This document shows positions 1-9,418 of a stretch of 64,000 bases of DNA, piece by piece; the stretch's first letter is position 1, and each line of letters starts with the position of its first letter. Made by a program: the position numbers and the translations under genes. The DNA is taken from the NCBI RefSeq assembly GCF_004919045.1, contig NZ_SWDW01000010.1, forward strand, positions 97,890 through 161,889, written 5' to 3'. The notes beneath the pieces were generated by a model. That model was not told the DNA's origin and ran no database searches. It saw nothing but the letters and a program-made list of their open reading frames with translations. This DNA is from Sinomonas albida (GTDB taxonomy: Bacteria; Actinomycetota; Actinomycetes; Actinomycetales; Micrococcaceae).

Positions 1-48
1 ATTGTGCCAGACGCAGGCAAGAAGCGCGATTCGCCGCACCGGGGCGGC

Positions 49-510
49 TCAGGACCCCGCCCAGACGAACAATTCCTGATGATCCGAGTCGTCGACGTCC
101 GCCGCGAGCTTCGCCAGCTGCTCGACGTATCCGTACGCTTCCTGGGCATCAAAGGGCAGGTCCTGCTGCTCGACCCACGCGGCGGCGACGCGCTCCACCG
201 CATCCCCCTCGCCCTCGTCCGACTCGTAGGCGAGGAGCTCCGCGAGGGCACGGATCAGGGCCGGCGGCACCGCCAGCAGCGTGTCGCTCGAGACGTCGAC
301 CATCGTGAGCTCGTAGTCGGCACCAGAGGCGTGGACGGCGGCACCGACGAGCGTGCCAAGCTGCTCGATCTCGTAGTCGGACACGCCCGGGATGCGGACG
401 CCATCGCCATTGGCCTCCGGGCCGGAACCGGAATCGAGCCTTGCGGCTCGCTGGAGGGCCTCGGAATGGGTCGAAACGAACACTTCGGCAAACGGGTTGG
501 GACCTGACAC
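49..510 (-). CDS. Conserved hypothetical protein, about 153 aa
   Basis: I do not recognise this family. The reading frame extends upstream to 591, but the GTG at 510 is the likelier start because a GAGGGGG ribosome-binding site lies just before it and the preceding residues are Arg/Ala-rich and unlike a protein start. The product is acidic and soluble, with no signal peptide or membrane segment; a segment rich in Glu/Asp (YESDEGEGD) lies near the middle. It is transcribed in the same direction as the VOC gene that begins upstream of it, about 100 bp away. Function unknown. Confidence 0.65.
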   Translation of the reverse strand: MSGPNPFAEVFVSTHSEALQRAARLDSGSGPEANGDGVRIPGVSDYEIEQLGTLVGAAVHASGADYELTMVDVSSDTLLAVPPALIRALAELLAYESDEGEGDAVERVAAAWVEQQDLPFDAQEAYGYVEQLAKLAADVDDSDHQELFVWAGS

Positions 511-613
511 GGTATCCCCCTCGGTAGGGCGAGTGCCGGGCCGCACAAGGGCCGCGGCGTACGGACTACGCGCCCGCGGGACCGCGGACACGTTGAGCGT
601 AGCGCAGGCAGAG

Positions 614-1507
614 TCAGCCTGCTACGACCGCCATGCGGATGCTGTTGCGCCACGGATCGTCGAAGCGCAGCTCGAGCCCCGTGTGCTGGGTCGCGACACC
701 CGCTGCCTTCAGGCGATCGGCCGCGGCGAGGATGTCCTCGTGCCCGGGAACGTGGATGAGGACCTCCCCGAGGCCCAACGTGTCTTTCCGCGGGCCCGCG
801 CCACAGCTGTTCCAGACGTTCATGGCCATGTGGTGGTGGTACCGGCCAGCGGAGACGAAGAGCGCCTGGCCGTGCCAGCCAGCAGTCTGCTCGAAGCCGA
901 GCGTCTCGACGTAGAACTTCCGTGCCGTCTCGACGTCGCCGACCTGGAGGTGGACGTGGCCCACACCCGCCGTCGACTCGTGCTGTCCCTCGAGCGCACT
1001 CTCGGTGAGGTTCGCCTCGAGGAAGCCCTGCGGCGGGAGCGGGAGGCTGTCCATGACCACCTGGCTGCCGTTCCAGCCCCATGTGTCGCGCGGCTTGTCG
1101 AAGTACAGCTCGACGCCGTTGCCCTCGGGGTCCGTGAAGTAGAAGGCCTCCGAGACGAGGTGGTCGGCGCTGCCGGCGAACAGGCGCGGATCGTACTGAG
1201 CGGCCGTCGCGACCGTGGCCGCGAGATCGGCGCGGCTCTCGAAGAGGATGGCCGTGTGGAACAGGCCCGCCTCGCCCCGCCCCGGCAGCTGGAGCCCAGC
1301 GGCCGGGCTCAGGTGGATGACCTGGCGGCCCTTGCGTCCCAGGAAGACACCGCCGAGCGACTCGGCAAGGGGCACGAGACCGAGGGCGCGCTCGTAATAG
1401 TCGAGCATGAGCTTCATGTCTCCGACCTTCAGCATGACCGTGCCCATGCTGAGCTGGGCGGGCAGAAGGTCCTGGGACGACGCGGAGAGTTGTGCGGGGT
1501 TCGACAT
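614..1507 (-). CDS. VOC-family (glyoxalase/ring-cleavage dioxygenase-like) protein
   Basis: A 297-aa protein with two vicinal-oxygen-chelate modules, roughly residues 20-140 and 165-290. Typical strings are GTVMLKVGDMKLMLDYYERA, DPEGNGVELYFDKP in the first module, and GVGHVHLQVGDVETARKFY with RYHHHMAMNVW in the second. This two-module layout matches CatE/MhqO-type catechol 2,3-dioxygenases, which use a metal held by His and Glu; the exact substrate cannot be told from sequence. The start ATG follows a GAGGAG ribosome-binding site. An inverted repeat between its -35 and -10 elements suggests control by a MarR-type repressor that senses quinones or electrophiles, as known for this family in Bacillus (inference). 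Confidence 0.85.
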   Translation of the reverse strand: MSNPAQLSASSQDLLPAQLSMGTVMLKVGDMKLMLDYYERALGLVPLAESLGGVFLGRKGRQVIHLSPAAGLQLPGRGEAGLFHTAILFESRADLAATVATAAQYDPRLFAGSADHLVSEAFYFTDPEGNGVELYFDKPRDTWGWNGSQVVMDSLPLPPQGFLEANLTESALEGQHESTAGVGHVHLQVGDVETARKFYVETLGFEQTAGWHGQALFVSAGRYHHHMAMNVWNSCGAGPRKDTLGLGEVLIHVPGHEDILAAADRLKAAGVATQHTGLELRFDDPWRNSIRMAVVAG

Positions 1508-1537
1508 GATGCTCCTCTGAAGGGGAATCCAGCTTCA

Positions 1538-1566
1538 AGACTACATTTAGTTGAAGGTTCAATCAA
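1538..1566 (-). promoter_or_regulatory. Promoter and palindromic operator of the VOC gene
   Basis: On the minus strand TTGATT (1566-1561) and TAGTCT (1543-1538) are separated by exactly 17 bp, a good sigma-70-type promoter pointing at the VOC gene. Between them lies the perfect palindrome TTGAACCTTCAA (1562-1551). A second, looser pair CTTCAA/TTGAAG (1533-1538 and 1551-1556) overlaps it. Palindromes of this kind are typical MarR-family sites; no marR gene is in the window. Confidence 0.55.
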
Positions 1567-1696
1567 GCCGGATTATTCCTGCGGCGACCCTCCGTCGGCG
1601 GCCAGCGCCACGGGCCGGCTCGGTCATTCCGAGGCGCGCGTCACGAGCGGCTCCTTCGTTCCGTCGCCCAGCCCGCCCGTGCTAACGTCCAGTTCG

Positions 1697-3578
<1,882 letters not shown>

Positions 3579-3608
3579 CCGTTCACCGGCCGCGTGACCG
3601 GCCCGGAG

Positions 3609-3644
3609 CCGCATATCCGCTGCTGCTCAGCAGCAGTTATGCGG
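3609..3644. terminator. Hairpin between convergent thiC and ffh
   Basis: An inverted repeat CCGCATA ... GCTGCTGCTCAGCAGC ... TATGCGG lies between the convergent ends of thiC and ffh. It has no clear U-run, so it may work as a weak bidirectional terminator or only as a stabilising 3' hairpin. Confidence 0.6.
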
Positions 3645-3676
3645 TCAGGGGCCGGTCATCGCGGTTCGGGTGAAAC

Positions 3677-5254
3677 CTAGTTGCCGAGGAACTTGTCGAA
3701 GCCCTTCGGCAGGTTGAGCGCGGCAGGGTCGAAGTCCTGCTGGGTCTGCTGACCGAACGCAGAGCCGCCCTGGAGCGCGTTCGCGGCGCCCGCGGCACGC
3801 TTCTCCTCGGCCTCTCGGCGCTGTTGCGCGGCCTTCGCCGGGTTGCCCGAGCGGGCCTTCTTCTTGTTGTTCTTCCCAGCGGGTTTGCGGGACGCGCCGC
3901 CGCCCGGCAGGCCCGGCATCCCCGGGATGCCGCCTCCGGACGCCATGCGGCGCATCATCTTCTGCGCCTGGCCGAACCGCTCGAGCAGTCCGTTGACCTC
4001 GGAGACGTGCACGCCGGAACCCTTCGCAATGCGGGCCCGGCGCGAGCCGTTGATGATCTTGGGGGCCACGCGCTCGTGCGGGGTCATGGACCGGACGATC
4101 GCCTCGACGCGGTCGATCTCGCGCTCGTCGAACTGCTCGAGCTGCTGCCGGAACTGGGCTGCACCCGGCATCATCATGAGCATCTTCTTCATCGAGCCCA
4201 TCTTGCGGATCTGCTGCATCTGGGCCAGGAAGTCCTCGAGCGTGAAGTCCTCCTGGTCGGCGAACTTCTTCGCCATCCGGGCGGCTTCGTCGCGGTCCCA
4301 GCTCTTCTCCGCCTGCTCGATGAGCGTCATGACGTCGCCCATGTCGAGGATGCGCGAGGCCATGCGGTCCGGGTGGAAGAGCTCGAAGTCGTCGAGGCCC
4401 TCGCCGGTGGACGCGAACATGACCGGGCGGCCAGTCACCGACGCGACCGAGAGCGCGGCACCGCCGCGCGCGTCGCCGTCGAGCTTGGTGAGGACGACGC
4501 CGGTGAAGTCGACGCCCTCCTCAAAGGCCTTGGCCGTGTTGACCGCGTCCTGGCCGATCATCGCGTCGATGACGAAGAGGACCTCGTCCGGGTTGACGGC
4601 GGAGCGGATGTCCGCGGCCTGCTGCATGAGCTCGGCATCAATGCCGAGGCGTCCCGCGGTATCGACGATGACCACGTCGTGCAGCTTCTGGCGCGCCTGC
4701 TCGACGCCGCCGCGGGCAACTGCCACCGGGTCTCCGGTGGGAGCCTCGAACTCGGACTGGATGCCCGGGTGCGGCGCGTAGACGGCGACGCCGGCGCGCT
4801 GGGCCACGACTTCGAGCTGCGTGACGGCATTCGGGCGCTGGAGGTCGGCGGCGACGAGGATGGGCGAGTGGCCCTGGCCCTTGAGCCACTTCGCAAGCTT
4901 GCCCGCGAGCGTCGTCTTGCCCGCGCCCTGGAGGCCAGCGAGCATGATGACGGTCGGCGGCGTCTTCGCGAGCCGAATGCGACGCGTCTCGCCACCGAGG
5001 ATCGTCACGAGCTCGTCGTTGACGATCTTGACGACCTGCTGGCTCGGGTTGAGTGCCGCGGCCACCTCCGCGCCGAGGGCCCGTTCGCGGACCCGCGAGG
5101 CGAAGTCCCGCACCACGGGCACGGCCACATCCGCGTCGAGCAGGGCGCGCCGGATCTCGCGGACGGTGGCGTCGACGTCTGCTTCGCTCAGGCGGCCCTT
5201 GCCGCGGAGGTTCTTGAACGTCGCAGTCAGACGGTCCGAGAGGGAGTTGAACAC
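3677..5254 (-). CDS. ffh: Signal recognition particle protein Ffh (SRP54)
   Basis: GTPase that binds 4.5S RNA and signal peptides of nascent membrane proteins and delivers ribosomes to FtsY. The 525-aa protein shows the N domain (1-90), the G domain with GLQGAGKTT (107-115), the DTAGR and TKLDGDARGG motifs, and a Met-rich M domain (KMGSMKKMLMMMPG). The Lys-rich, Gly-rich tail is a common actinobacterial extension. The start is a GTG. Its receptor gene ftsY is 10 kb away on the same strand; in many actinobacteria only the amt-glnK-glnD genes separate the two. Confidence 0.97.
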   Translation of the reverse strand: MFNSLSDRLTATFKNLRGKGRLSEADVDATVREIRRALLDADVAVPVVRDFASRVRERALGAEVAAALNPSQQVVKIVNDELVTILGGETRRIRLAKTPPTVIMLAGLQGAGKTTLAGKLAKWLKGQGHSPILVAADLQRPNAVTQLEVVAQRAGVAVYAPHPGIQSEFEAPTGDPVAVARGGVEQARQKLHDVVIVDTAGRLGIDAELMQQAADIRSAVNPDEVLFVIDAMIGQDAVNTAKAFEEGVDFTGVVLTKLDGDARGGAALSVASVTGRPVMFASTGEGLDDFELFHPDRMASRILDMGDVMTLIEQAEKSWDRDEAARMAKKFADQEDFTLEDFLAQMQQIRKMGSMKKMLMMMPGAAQFRQQLEQFDEREIDRVEAIVRSMTPHERVAPKIINGSRRARIAKGSGVHVSEVNGLLERFGQAQKMMRRMASGGGIPGMPGLPGGGASRKPAGKNNKKKARSGNPAKAAQQRREAEEKRAAGAANALQGGSAFGQQTQQDFDPAALNLPKGFDKFLGN

Positions 5255-5389
5255 GTGACGGAGTCGCTTTCGGTGGAGTAAATAAACCGCCCGGGGGCGG
5301 TTCTGCCATCTTCAAGAGTATCAACCGCCGTAGCCGCCACAATGTCGCAGGGTGTCGGCGCCGCACGCCCGGGTGGCATGCTTGGCACC

Positions 5390-6907
5390 GTGACGACGCA
5401 GACAGCAGACCAGCAGCACGTCCCCCAGACCTCCCCCTCCCCCCAGAAGCGCGACGCAGACGCTCCCCAGCCCGTGAGGAGCCTCCTGATCCTCGGCGCG
5501 TCGGGCGATCTCACGGGGCGCCTCCTCTTCCCGGGACTCGCGCGTCTCCTCGCGACGGGCCGCCATGCCGGCCTCACCGTGGTGGGCGGGGGCCATGACG
5601 ATTGGTCGGCCGACCAATGGTCGGATCGGGTCCGCCACGCAACCGAGGATGCACTGGCCGACGCGACGCCGGAGGGCCGCGGCGAACTGGAGCGGATCCG
5701 CAAGGAATCGACGTATGAGCAGCTCGACGTCACGGCCCCCGGGGTGCTCGCGGGCGCCATCTCCCGCCTCACGCCGCCCGTGGCCGTCTACTTCGCGCTG
5801 CCGCCGCAAGTCGCCCAGGACGCGTGCGAGGTCCTCAGCCCGGACGAGCTCCCCGAGGGCACGCGCCTCGTGCTCGAGAAGCCGTTCGGAACGTCCGAGG
5901 CCTCGGCACGGCAGCTCAACGACACGCTGCGGGCCCTCGTCCCCGAGCAGCAGATCCACCGCGTGGACCACTTCCTGGGCAAGGGAACGGTGCTCAACAT
6001 CCTCGGGCTCCGCTTCGCGAACAACTTCCTCGAGCCCGTGTGGAACCGGGACCACATCGAGAAGATCGAGGTCTTCTTCGACGAAGACTTGGCGCTCGAA
6101 GGCCGGGCGGGCTACTACGATCACGCCGGCGCCCTGCGCGACATGATCCAGAGCCACCTCCTGCACGTCATGGCGATCCTCGCGATGGACGCCCCCGCCC
6201 GGCTCGACGAGCGCGACCTCCGCGACACCATCAGCTCCGTGCTGCGCGCGGCCCGCGTCGAGGGGCCGTTCGCGGAGACGACGCGCAGAGCGCGCTACAC
6301 GGCAGGCTCGATCGGCGGCCGCGACGTCCCCGACTACACGGCCGAGAACGGCGTCGACGCCTCCCACGGAACCGAGACACTCGCCGAGCTCACGGTGACG
6401 CTCGCTAGCTGGCGCTGGGCGGGCGTGCCGTTCGTCCTCCGGTCCGGCAAGGCCCTGGGCGCCAAGCGCAAGGAGGCCGTCATCACGTTCAAGCCGGTCC
6501 CGCACCTCCCAGAAGGCTTCGTGGGCGTCGACGAGCCCAACCGGCTCCGGATCGGCTTCGGGCCGGATGTGCTCCAGCTCGACGTCGACGTCAACGGTCC
6601 GGGCGACATCCTGAGCCTCAACCGTGTGACCCTCGACGCCGACCTGAGCGCGACCGATCTCCTCCCCTACGGCGAGGTGCTCGACGGTGTCCTCAACGGA
6701 GACCCGACGCTCTCGGTCCGCGGCGACACTGCCGAAAGCTGCTGGCGGGTGGTCGAGCCTGTCCTCGCGGCGTGGGCGGCCAACGAGGTCCCGATGGACG
6801 AGTACCCGGCCGGTTCCCGCGGGCCCTCCTCGTGGGCGACTTCGGCGGTAGGCGCCGATGGGACGACCTCGCCGGAGACGGGCCCGGACTCGGGCGAAGA
6901 CGGCTGA
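5390..6907 (+). CDS. zwf: Glucose-6-phosphate dehydrogenase family protein
   Basis: NADP-linked oxidation of glucose-6-phosphate, the entry to the pentose phosphate pathway. The Rossmann motif GASGDLTGRLL is near the N-terminus. The substrate motif reads VDHFLGKG instead of the usual DHYLGKE, but the Asp, His and Lys are kept. The catalytic His region appears as MIQSHLLHVMAILAMD. The open frame reaches back to an ATG at 5342; I prefer the GTG at 5390, though neither start has a clear ribosome-binding site. The C-terminus ends in a low-complexity Ser/Thr/Gly stretch. It is a somewhat divergent member and could be a second zwf paralogue. A palindrome AACCGCCC/GGGCGGTT (5285-5302) lies between it and ffh. 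Confidence 0.88.
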   Translation: MTTQTADQQHVPQTSPSPQKRDADAPQPVRSLLILGASGDLTGRLLFPGLARLLATGRHAGLTVVGGGHDDWSADQWSDRVRHATEDALADATPEGRGELERIRKESTYEQLDVTAPGVLAGAISRLTPPVAVYFALPPQVAQDACEVLSPDELPEGTRLVLEKPFGTSEASARQLNDTLRALVPEQQIHRVDHFLGKGTVLNILGLRFANNFLEPVWNRDHIEKIEVFFDEDLALEGRAGYYDHAGALRDMIQSHLLHVMAILAMDAPARLDERDLRDTISSVLRAARVEGPFAETTRRARYTAGSIGGRDVPDYTAENGVDASHGTETLAELTVTLASWRWAGVPFVLRSGKALGAKRKEAVITFKPVPHLPEGFVGVDEPNRLRIGFGPDVLQLDVDVNGPGDILSLNRVTLDADLSATDLLPYGEVLDGVLNGDPTLSVRGDTAESCWRVVEPVLAAWAANEVPMDEYPAGSRGPSSWATSAVGADGTTSPETGPDSGEDG

Positions 6908-6924
6908 CCGGGGAGCCCCAGCAC

Positions 6925-6975
6925 GGCGGGCGGACGACGGCGGGTCAGTCCCGCCGTCGTCCGCCCGGCTTTTTC
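6925..6975. terminator. Rho-independent terminator between zwf and amt
   Basis: A near-perfect 19-20 bp stem (6925-6944 with 6950-6968) and a 5-nt loop, followed by CTTTTT on the plus strand, ends zwf. It is also placed to stop the convergent amt transcript. The stem carries the recurrent 12-mer GGACGACGGCGG in both arms. Confidence 0.9.
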
Positions 6976-6999
6976 AGGGGGATGGAAGCCTGGGCCCGG

Positions 7000-8406
7000 C
7001 TAGGAGGACGAAGGCGCCGCCGGGGCGCCGGCTGTTTGGAGCTCGCGCGCCCGGCGCGCCTCGGCGAGCAGTTCGTCGACCTCGTAATGGAGCGCCGGCA
7101 CGGGCGACTTGTGTCCGAGCGGGTGGAACGCGCGGGCCGTCGACTCACCCGAGTGGTACGCGGTCTCGGCGTGGATGACCAGGTCGACGCCAGTCTCCTC
7201 GATGTCCTTCGACACCCGGAAGCCCATCGTGGCCTTGATCGCGTAGCCGACCGCGAGCGAGATCGCGAACGAGTAGCCGAGGACCGCGACGGTCCCCAGC
7301 GCCTGCTTGCCGAGGAGGTCGAAGCCGCCGCCGTAGAAGAGGCCCTGGCCGGGCACCGGCGCGCCGGGGCTCGCGGCGAGGCCGATGAAGAGCGTGCCCA
7401 CGATGCCGCCCACGAGGTGGACGCCCACGACGTCGAGCGAATCGTCGTAGCCGAACTTGTACTTGAGCCCCACCGCGAGCGAGCACACGGTCCCGGCCAC
7501 GAGGCCGAGCACGATCGACCAGAGCGGCGAGAGCGACGCGCACGACGGCGTGATGGCCACGAGGCCCGCGACCGCGCCGGACGCCGCACCGAATGAGGTC
7601 GCGTGTCCATCGCGGATCCGCTCGACCACGAGCCAGCTCAGGATCGCCGCGCACGGCGCCACGAGGGTGTTGATCCACGCGAACGCCGCCTCGCCGTTCG
7701 CCGCGAGCGCCGAGCCCGCGTTGAAGCCGAACCACCCGAACCACAGGAGGCCGCAGCCGAGCATGACGAGCGGGAGGTTGTGCGGCCGGTGGTTCGGGTC
7801 CTTGCCGAAGCCCAGGCGTTTGCCGAGCACGAGCGCGAGCGCGAGGCCCGCGGCACCCGCGTTGACCTCGACCGCCGTGCCGCCCGCGAAGTCGATGAGG
7901 CCGAGCTGGTTGAGCCAGCCGCCGACGAACGTCCCGTTCGGATCCTTGTTGGCGTCGAACACCCAGTGCGCCACGGGGAAGTACACGAGCATGGCCCACA
8001 CGCCCGCGAAGACAAGCCACGAGCCGAACTTCGCGCGGTCGGCGATCGCGCCGGAGACGAGCGCGACCGTCACGGTCGCGAAGACGCCTTGGAAGCCCAC
8101 GAACACGAGCTCGGGGATCGTGCCGACCAACGGCATGTCCTTGCCGGTCGAGAGCAGGCCCTCGAGGCCGAAGTTCTGGAACGGGTTGCCCACGAGGCCG
8201 CCGAACGCGTCCCGGCCGAACGACATCGAGTAGCCGAAGAGCACCCACAGCACGCCGACCAGCGCGAGGGCACCGAAGCTCATCATCATCATGTTGAGCA
8301 TCGACTTCACACGCGTCATGCCGCCGTAGAAGATCGCGAGTCCGGGGGACATGAGCAGCACGAGTGCAGCTGAGACGAGGACCCAGGCTGTGTCGCCAGC
8401 GTTCAT
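7000..8406 (-). CDS. amt: Ammonium transporter Amt (copy 1)
   Basis: Membrane channel for ammonium uptake, 468 aa, with the usual 11-helix pattern. Family hallmarks include AIFYGGMTRVKSMLNMMMMS near the N-terminus and the two pore His residues in VAHWVFD and GVHLVGG. The start ATG at 8406 follows GGAAGG; longer readings upstream are not supported. It is closely related to the second amt gene at 9415-10800 along its whole length, and the two promoter regions also match, so this is a duplicated unit. A GlnR-type box lies 155 bp upstream. The C-terminal cytoplasmic tail is the part that PII proteins normally contact. Confidence 0.96.
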   Translation of the reverse strand: MNAGDTAWVLVSAALVLLMSPGLAIFYGGMTRVKSMLNMMMMSFGALALVGVLWVLFGYSMSFGRDAFGGLVGNPFQNFGLEGLLSTGKDMPLVGTIPELVFVGFQGVFATVTVALVSGAIADRAKFGSWLVFAGVWAMLVYFPVAHWVFDANKDPNGTFVGGWLNQLGLIDFAGGTAVEVNAGAAGLALALVLGKRLGFGKDPNHRPHNLPLVMLGCGLLWFGWFGFNAGSALAANGEAAFAWINTLVAPCAAILSWLVVERIRDGHATSFGAASGAVAGLVAITPSCASLSPLWSIVLGLVAGTVCSLAVGLKYKFGYDDSLDVVGVHLVGGIVGTLFIGLAASPGAPVPGQGLFYGGGFDLLGKQALGTVAVLGYSFAISLAVGYAIKATMGFRVSKDIEETGVDLVIHAETAYHSGESTARAFHPLGHKSPVPALHYEVDELLAEARRARELQTAGAPAAPSSS

Positions 8407-8560
8407 GGGGGCTTGCCTTCCGAGGGGCTCCGACTTGTCTGCTGGCCCGGCCGTCCGTCGGTTTCCCGCCGGCCGTCGGGCCACTCGGAACAGACTCTCC
8501 CGCCCGTGTTTCATGCTTCGGGCGCCTATGTTGCTCGGAAGTTACAACATTGCCACCGAC

Positions 8561-8598
8561 GTTAAGAGCGCGTCTCAGACGTGTTAACGGCGTGTTTC
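8561..8598 (-). promoter_or_regulatory. GlnR-type box upstream of amt copy 1
   Basis: Read on the plus strand, four half-sites GTTAA, GTCTC, GTTAA and GTTTC are each separated by exactly 6 nt (starts 8561, 8572, 8583, 8594). This 11-bp spacing is the known GlnR box pattern (GTnAC-n6-GAAAC). A shared GTTACAAC sits 20 bp closer to the gene, exactly as at the second amt. Confidence 0.7.
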
Positions 8599-8652
8599 AT
8601 CCGCTTGTTTTCGGGGTTTTTGGAGGCCTACCCGCTCCCCTCCCGCTCCTGT

Positions 8653-8994
8653 GTTTCGGGTACAGAAACTCCTCCTCACACGCGTTTCGGGTACAGAAAC
8701 TCCTCCTCACACGCGTTTCGGGTACAGAAACTCCTCCTCGCACGCGTTTCGGGTACAGAAACCCCTCCCCACATCCGTTTCGGGTACAGCTAACTCCACC
8801 CCAGAGGCCGTATCGGCCCAGTTATCTGTACCCGAGAGGCCCTACCGGCTGAGTATCTGTACCCGAGACGCCGTATCGGCTGAGTACCTGTACCCGAGAC
8901 GCCGTGACGGGCGAGTATCTGTACCCGAGACGCCGTGACGGGCGAGTATCTGTACCCGAGACGCCGTGGTGGGCGAGTATCTGTACCCGAGACG
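8653..8994. repeat. Two-armed 31-bp repeat array (locus A)
   Basis: Five units starting GTTTCGGGTACAG begin at 8653, 8684, 8715, 8746 and 8777. After a 15-nt gap come six units in inverted orientation starting TAT(or C)CTGTACCCGAGA at 8823, 8854, 8885, 8916, 8947 and 8978. Every step within an arm is exactly 31 bp. The CGGGTACAG core is invariant while the rest of the unit drifts. Reading frames running through the array are artefacts of the repeat. No known element matches; the array lies just past the glnK terminator. Confidence 0.95.
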
Positions 8995-9034
8995 ACGGAC
9001 GACGGCGGGTGGGCACCCGCCGTCGTCTGTCGTC
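8991..9034 (-). terminator. Terminator of the amt-glnK operon
   Basis: A 20-bp stem (8991-9010 with 9015-9034, one mismatch) with a 4-nt loop lies 46 bp beyond the glnK stop codon. It contains the GGACGACGGCGG 12-mer and directly abuts the last unit of the 31-bp array. Confidence 0.85.
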
Positions 9035-9079
9035 TGCTGCTCTAGCCCAACTTCTGTTCGGGCCCTCGGAGCCTCTGGG

Positions 9080-9418
9080 TCAGATTGCTGCTGACCCGCG
9101 CTCGCCGGTCCGAACCCTGATCGCCTCGTGCACGTCGACGGTCCAGACCTTGCCGTCGCCCGCCCGACCGGTGTTCGCGGTCGTGATGATGACGTCGAGG
9201 ATGTCGTCGGTCTGCTCGTCCGTCGCGAGGATCTCGACCCGGATCTTGGGGAGGAGGTCCACGCTGTACTCGGCGCCGCGGTACACCTCGGTGTAGCCGC
9301 GCTGCTGGCCGTAGCCGCTCGCCGTGCTGACGGTCAGGCCCTGGACCCCGTAGGACTCGAGCCCTTCCCTGATGGCGTCGAGTTTCTCGGGCCGCACGAT
9401 CGCGGTGATGAGCTTCAT
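9080..9418 (-). CDS. glnK: PII nitrogen regulatory protein GlnK/GlnB
   Basis: Trimeric sensor of 2-oxoglutarate and ATP/ADP that blocks the Amt channel and tunes nitrogen metabolism. The 112-aa length is standard. The T-loop reads GQQRGYTEVYRGAEYSVD, and the residue modified by GlnD, Tyr51, is present. The ATG overlaps the amt stop by 4 nt (ATGA), so the two genes are translationally coupled. GlnD, the modifying enzyme normally encoded just downstream in actinobacteria, is not in this window. Confidence 0.97.
   Translation of the reverse strand: MKLITAIVRPEKLDAIREGLESYGVQGLTVSTASGYGQQRGYTEVYRGAEYSVDLLPKIRVEILATDEQTDDILDVIITTANTGRAGDGKVWTVDVHEAIRVRTGERGSAAI

Noticed and set aside
8653..8994. 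CRISPR array
   Set aside because: The unit is only 31 bp, the non-core part is not a set of unrelated spacers but a drifting repeat, and the array changes orientation at its centre. No cas genes are present.
8581..9016. Several open frames reading VSGTET or FGYRN-type repeats
   Set aside because: Because 31 is not a multiple of three, the array is readable in all frames on both strands. These are products of the repeat, not genes.
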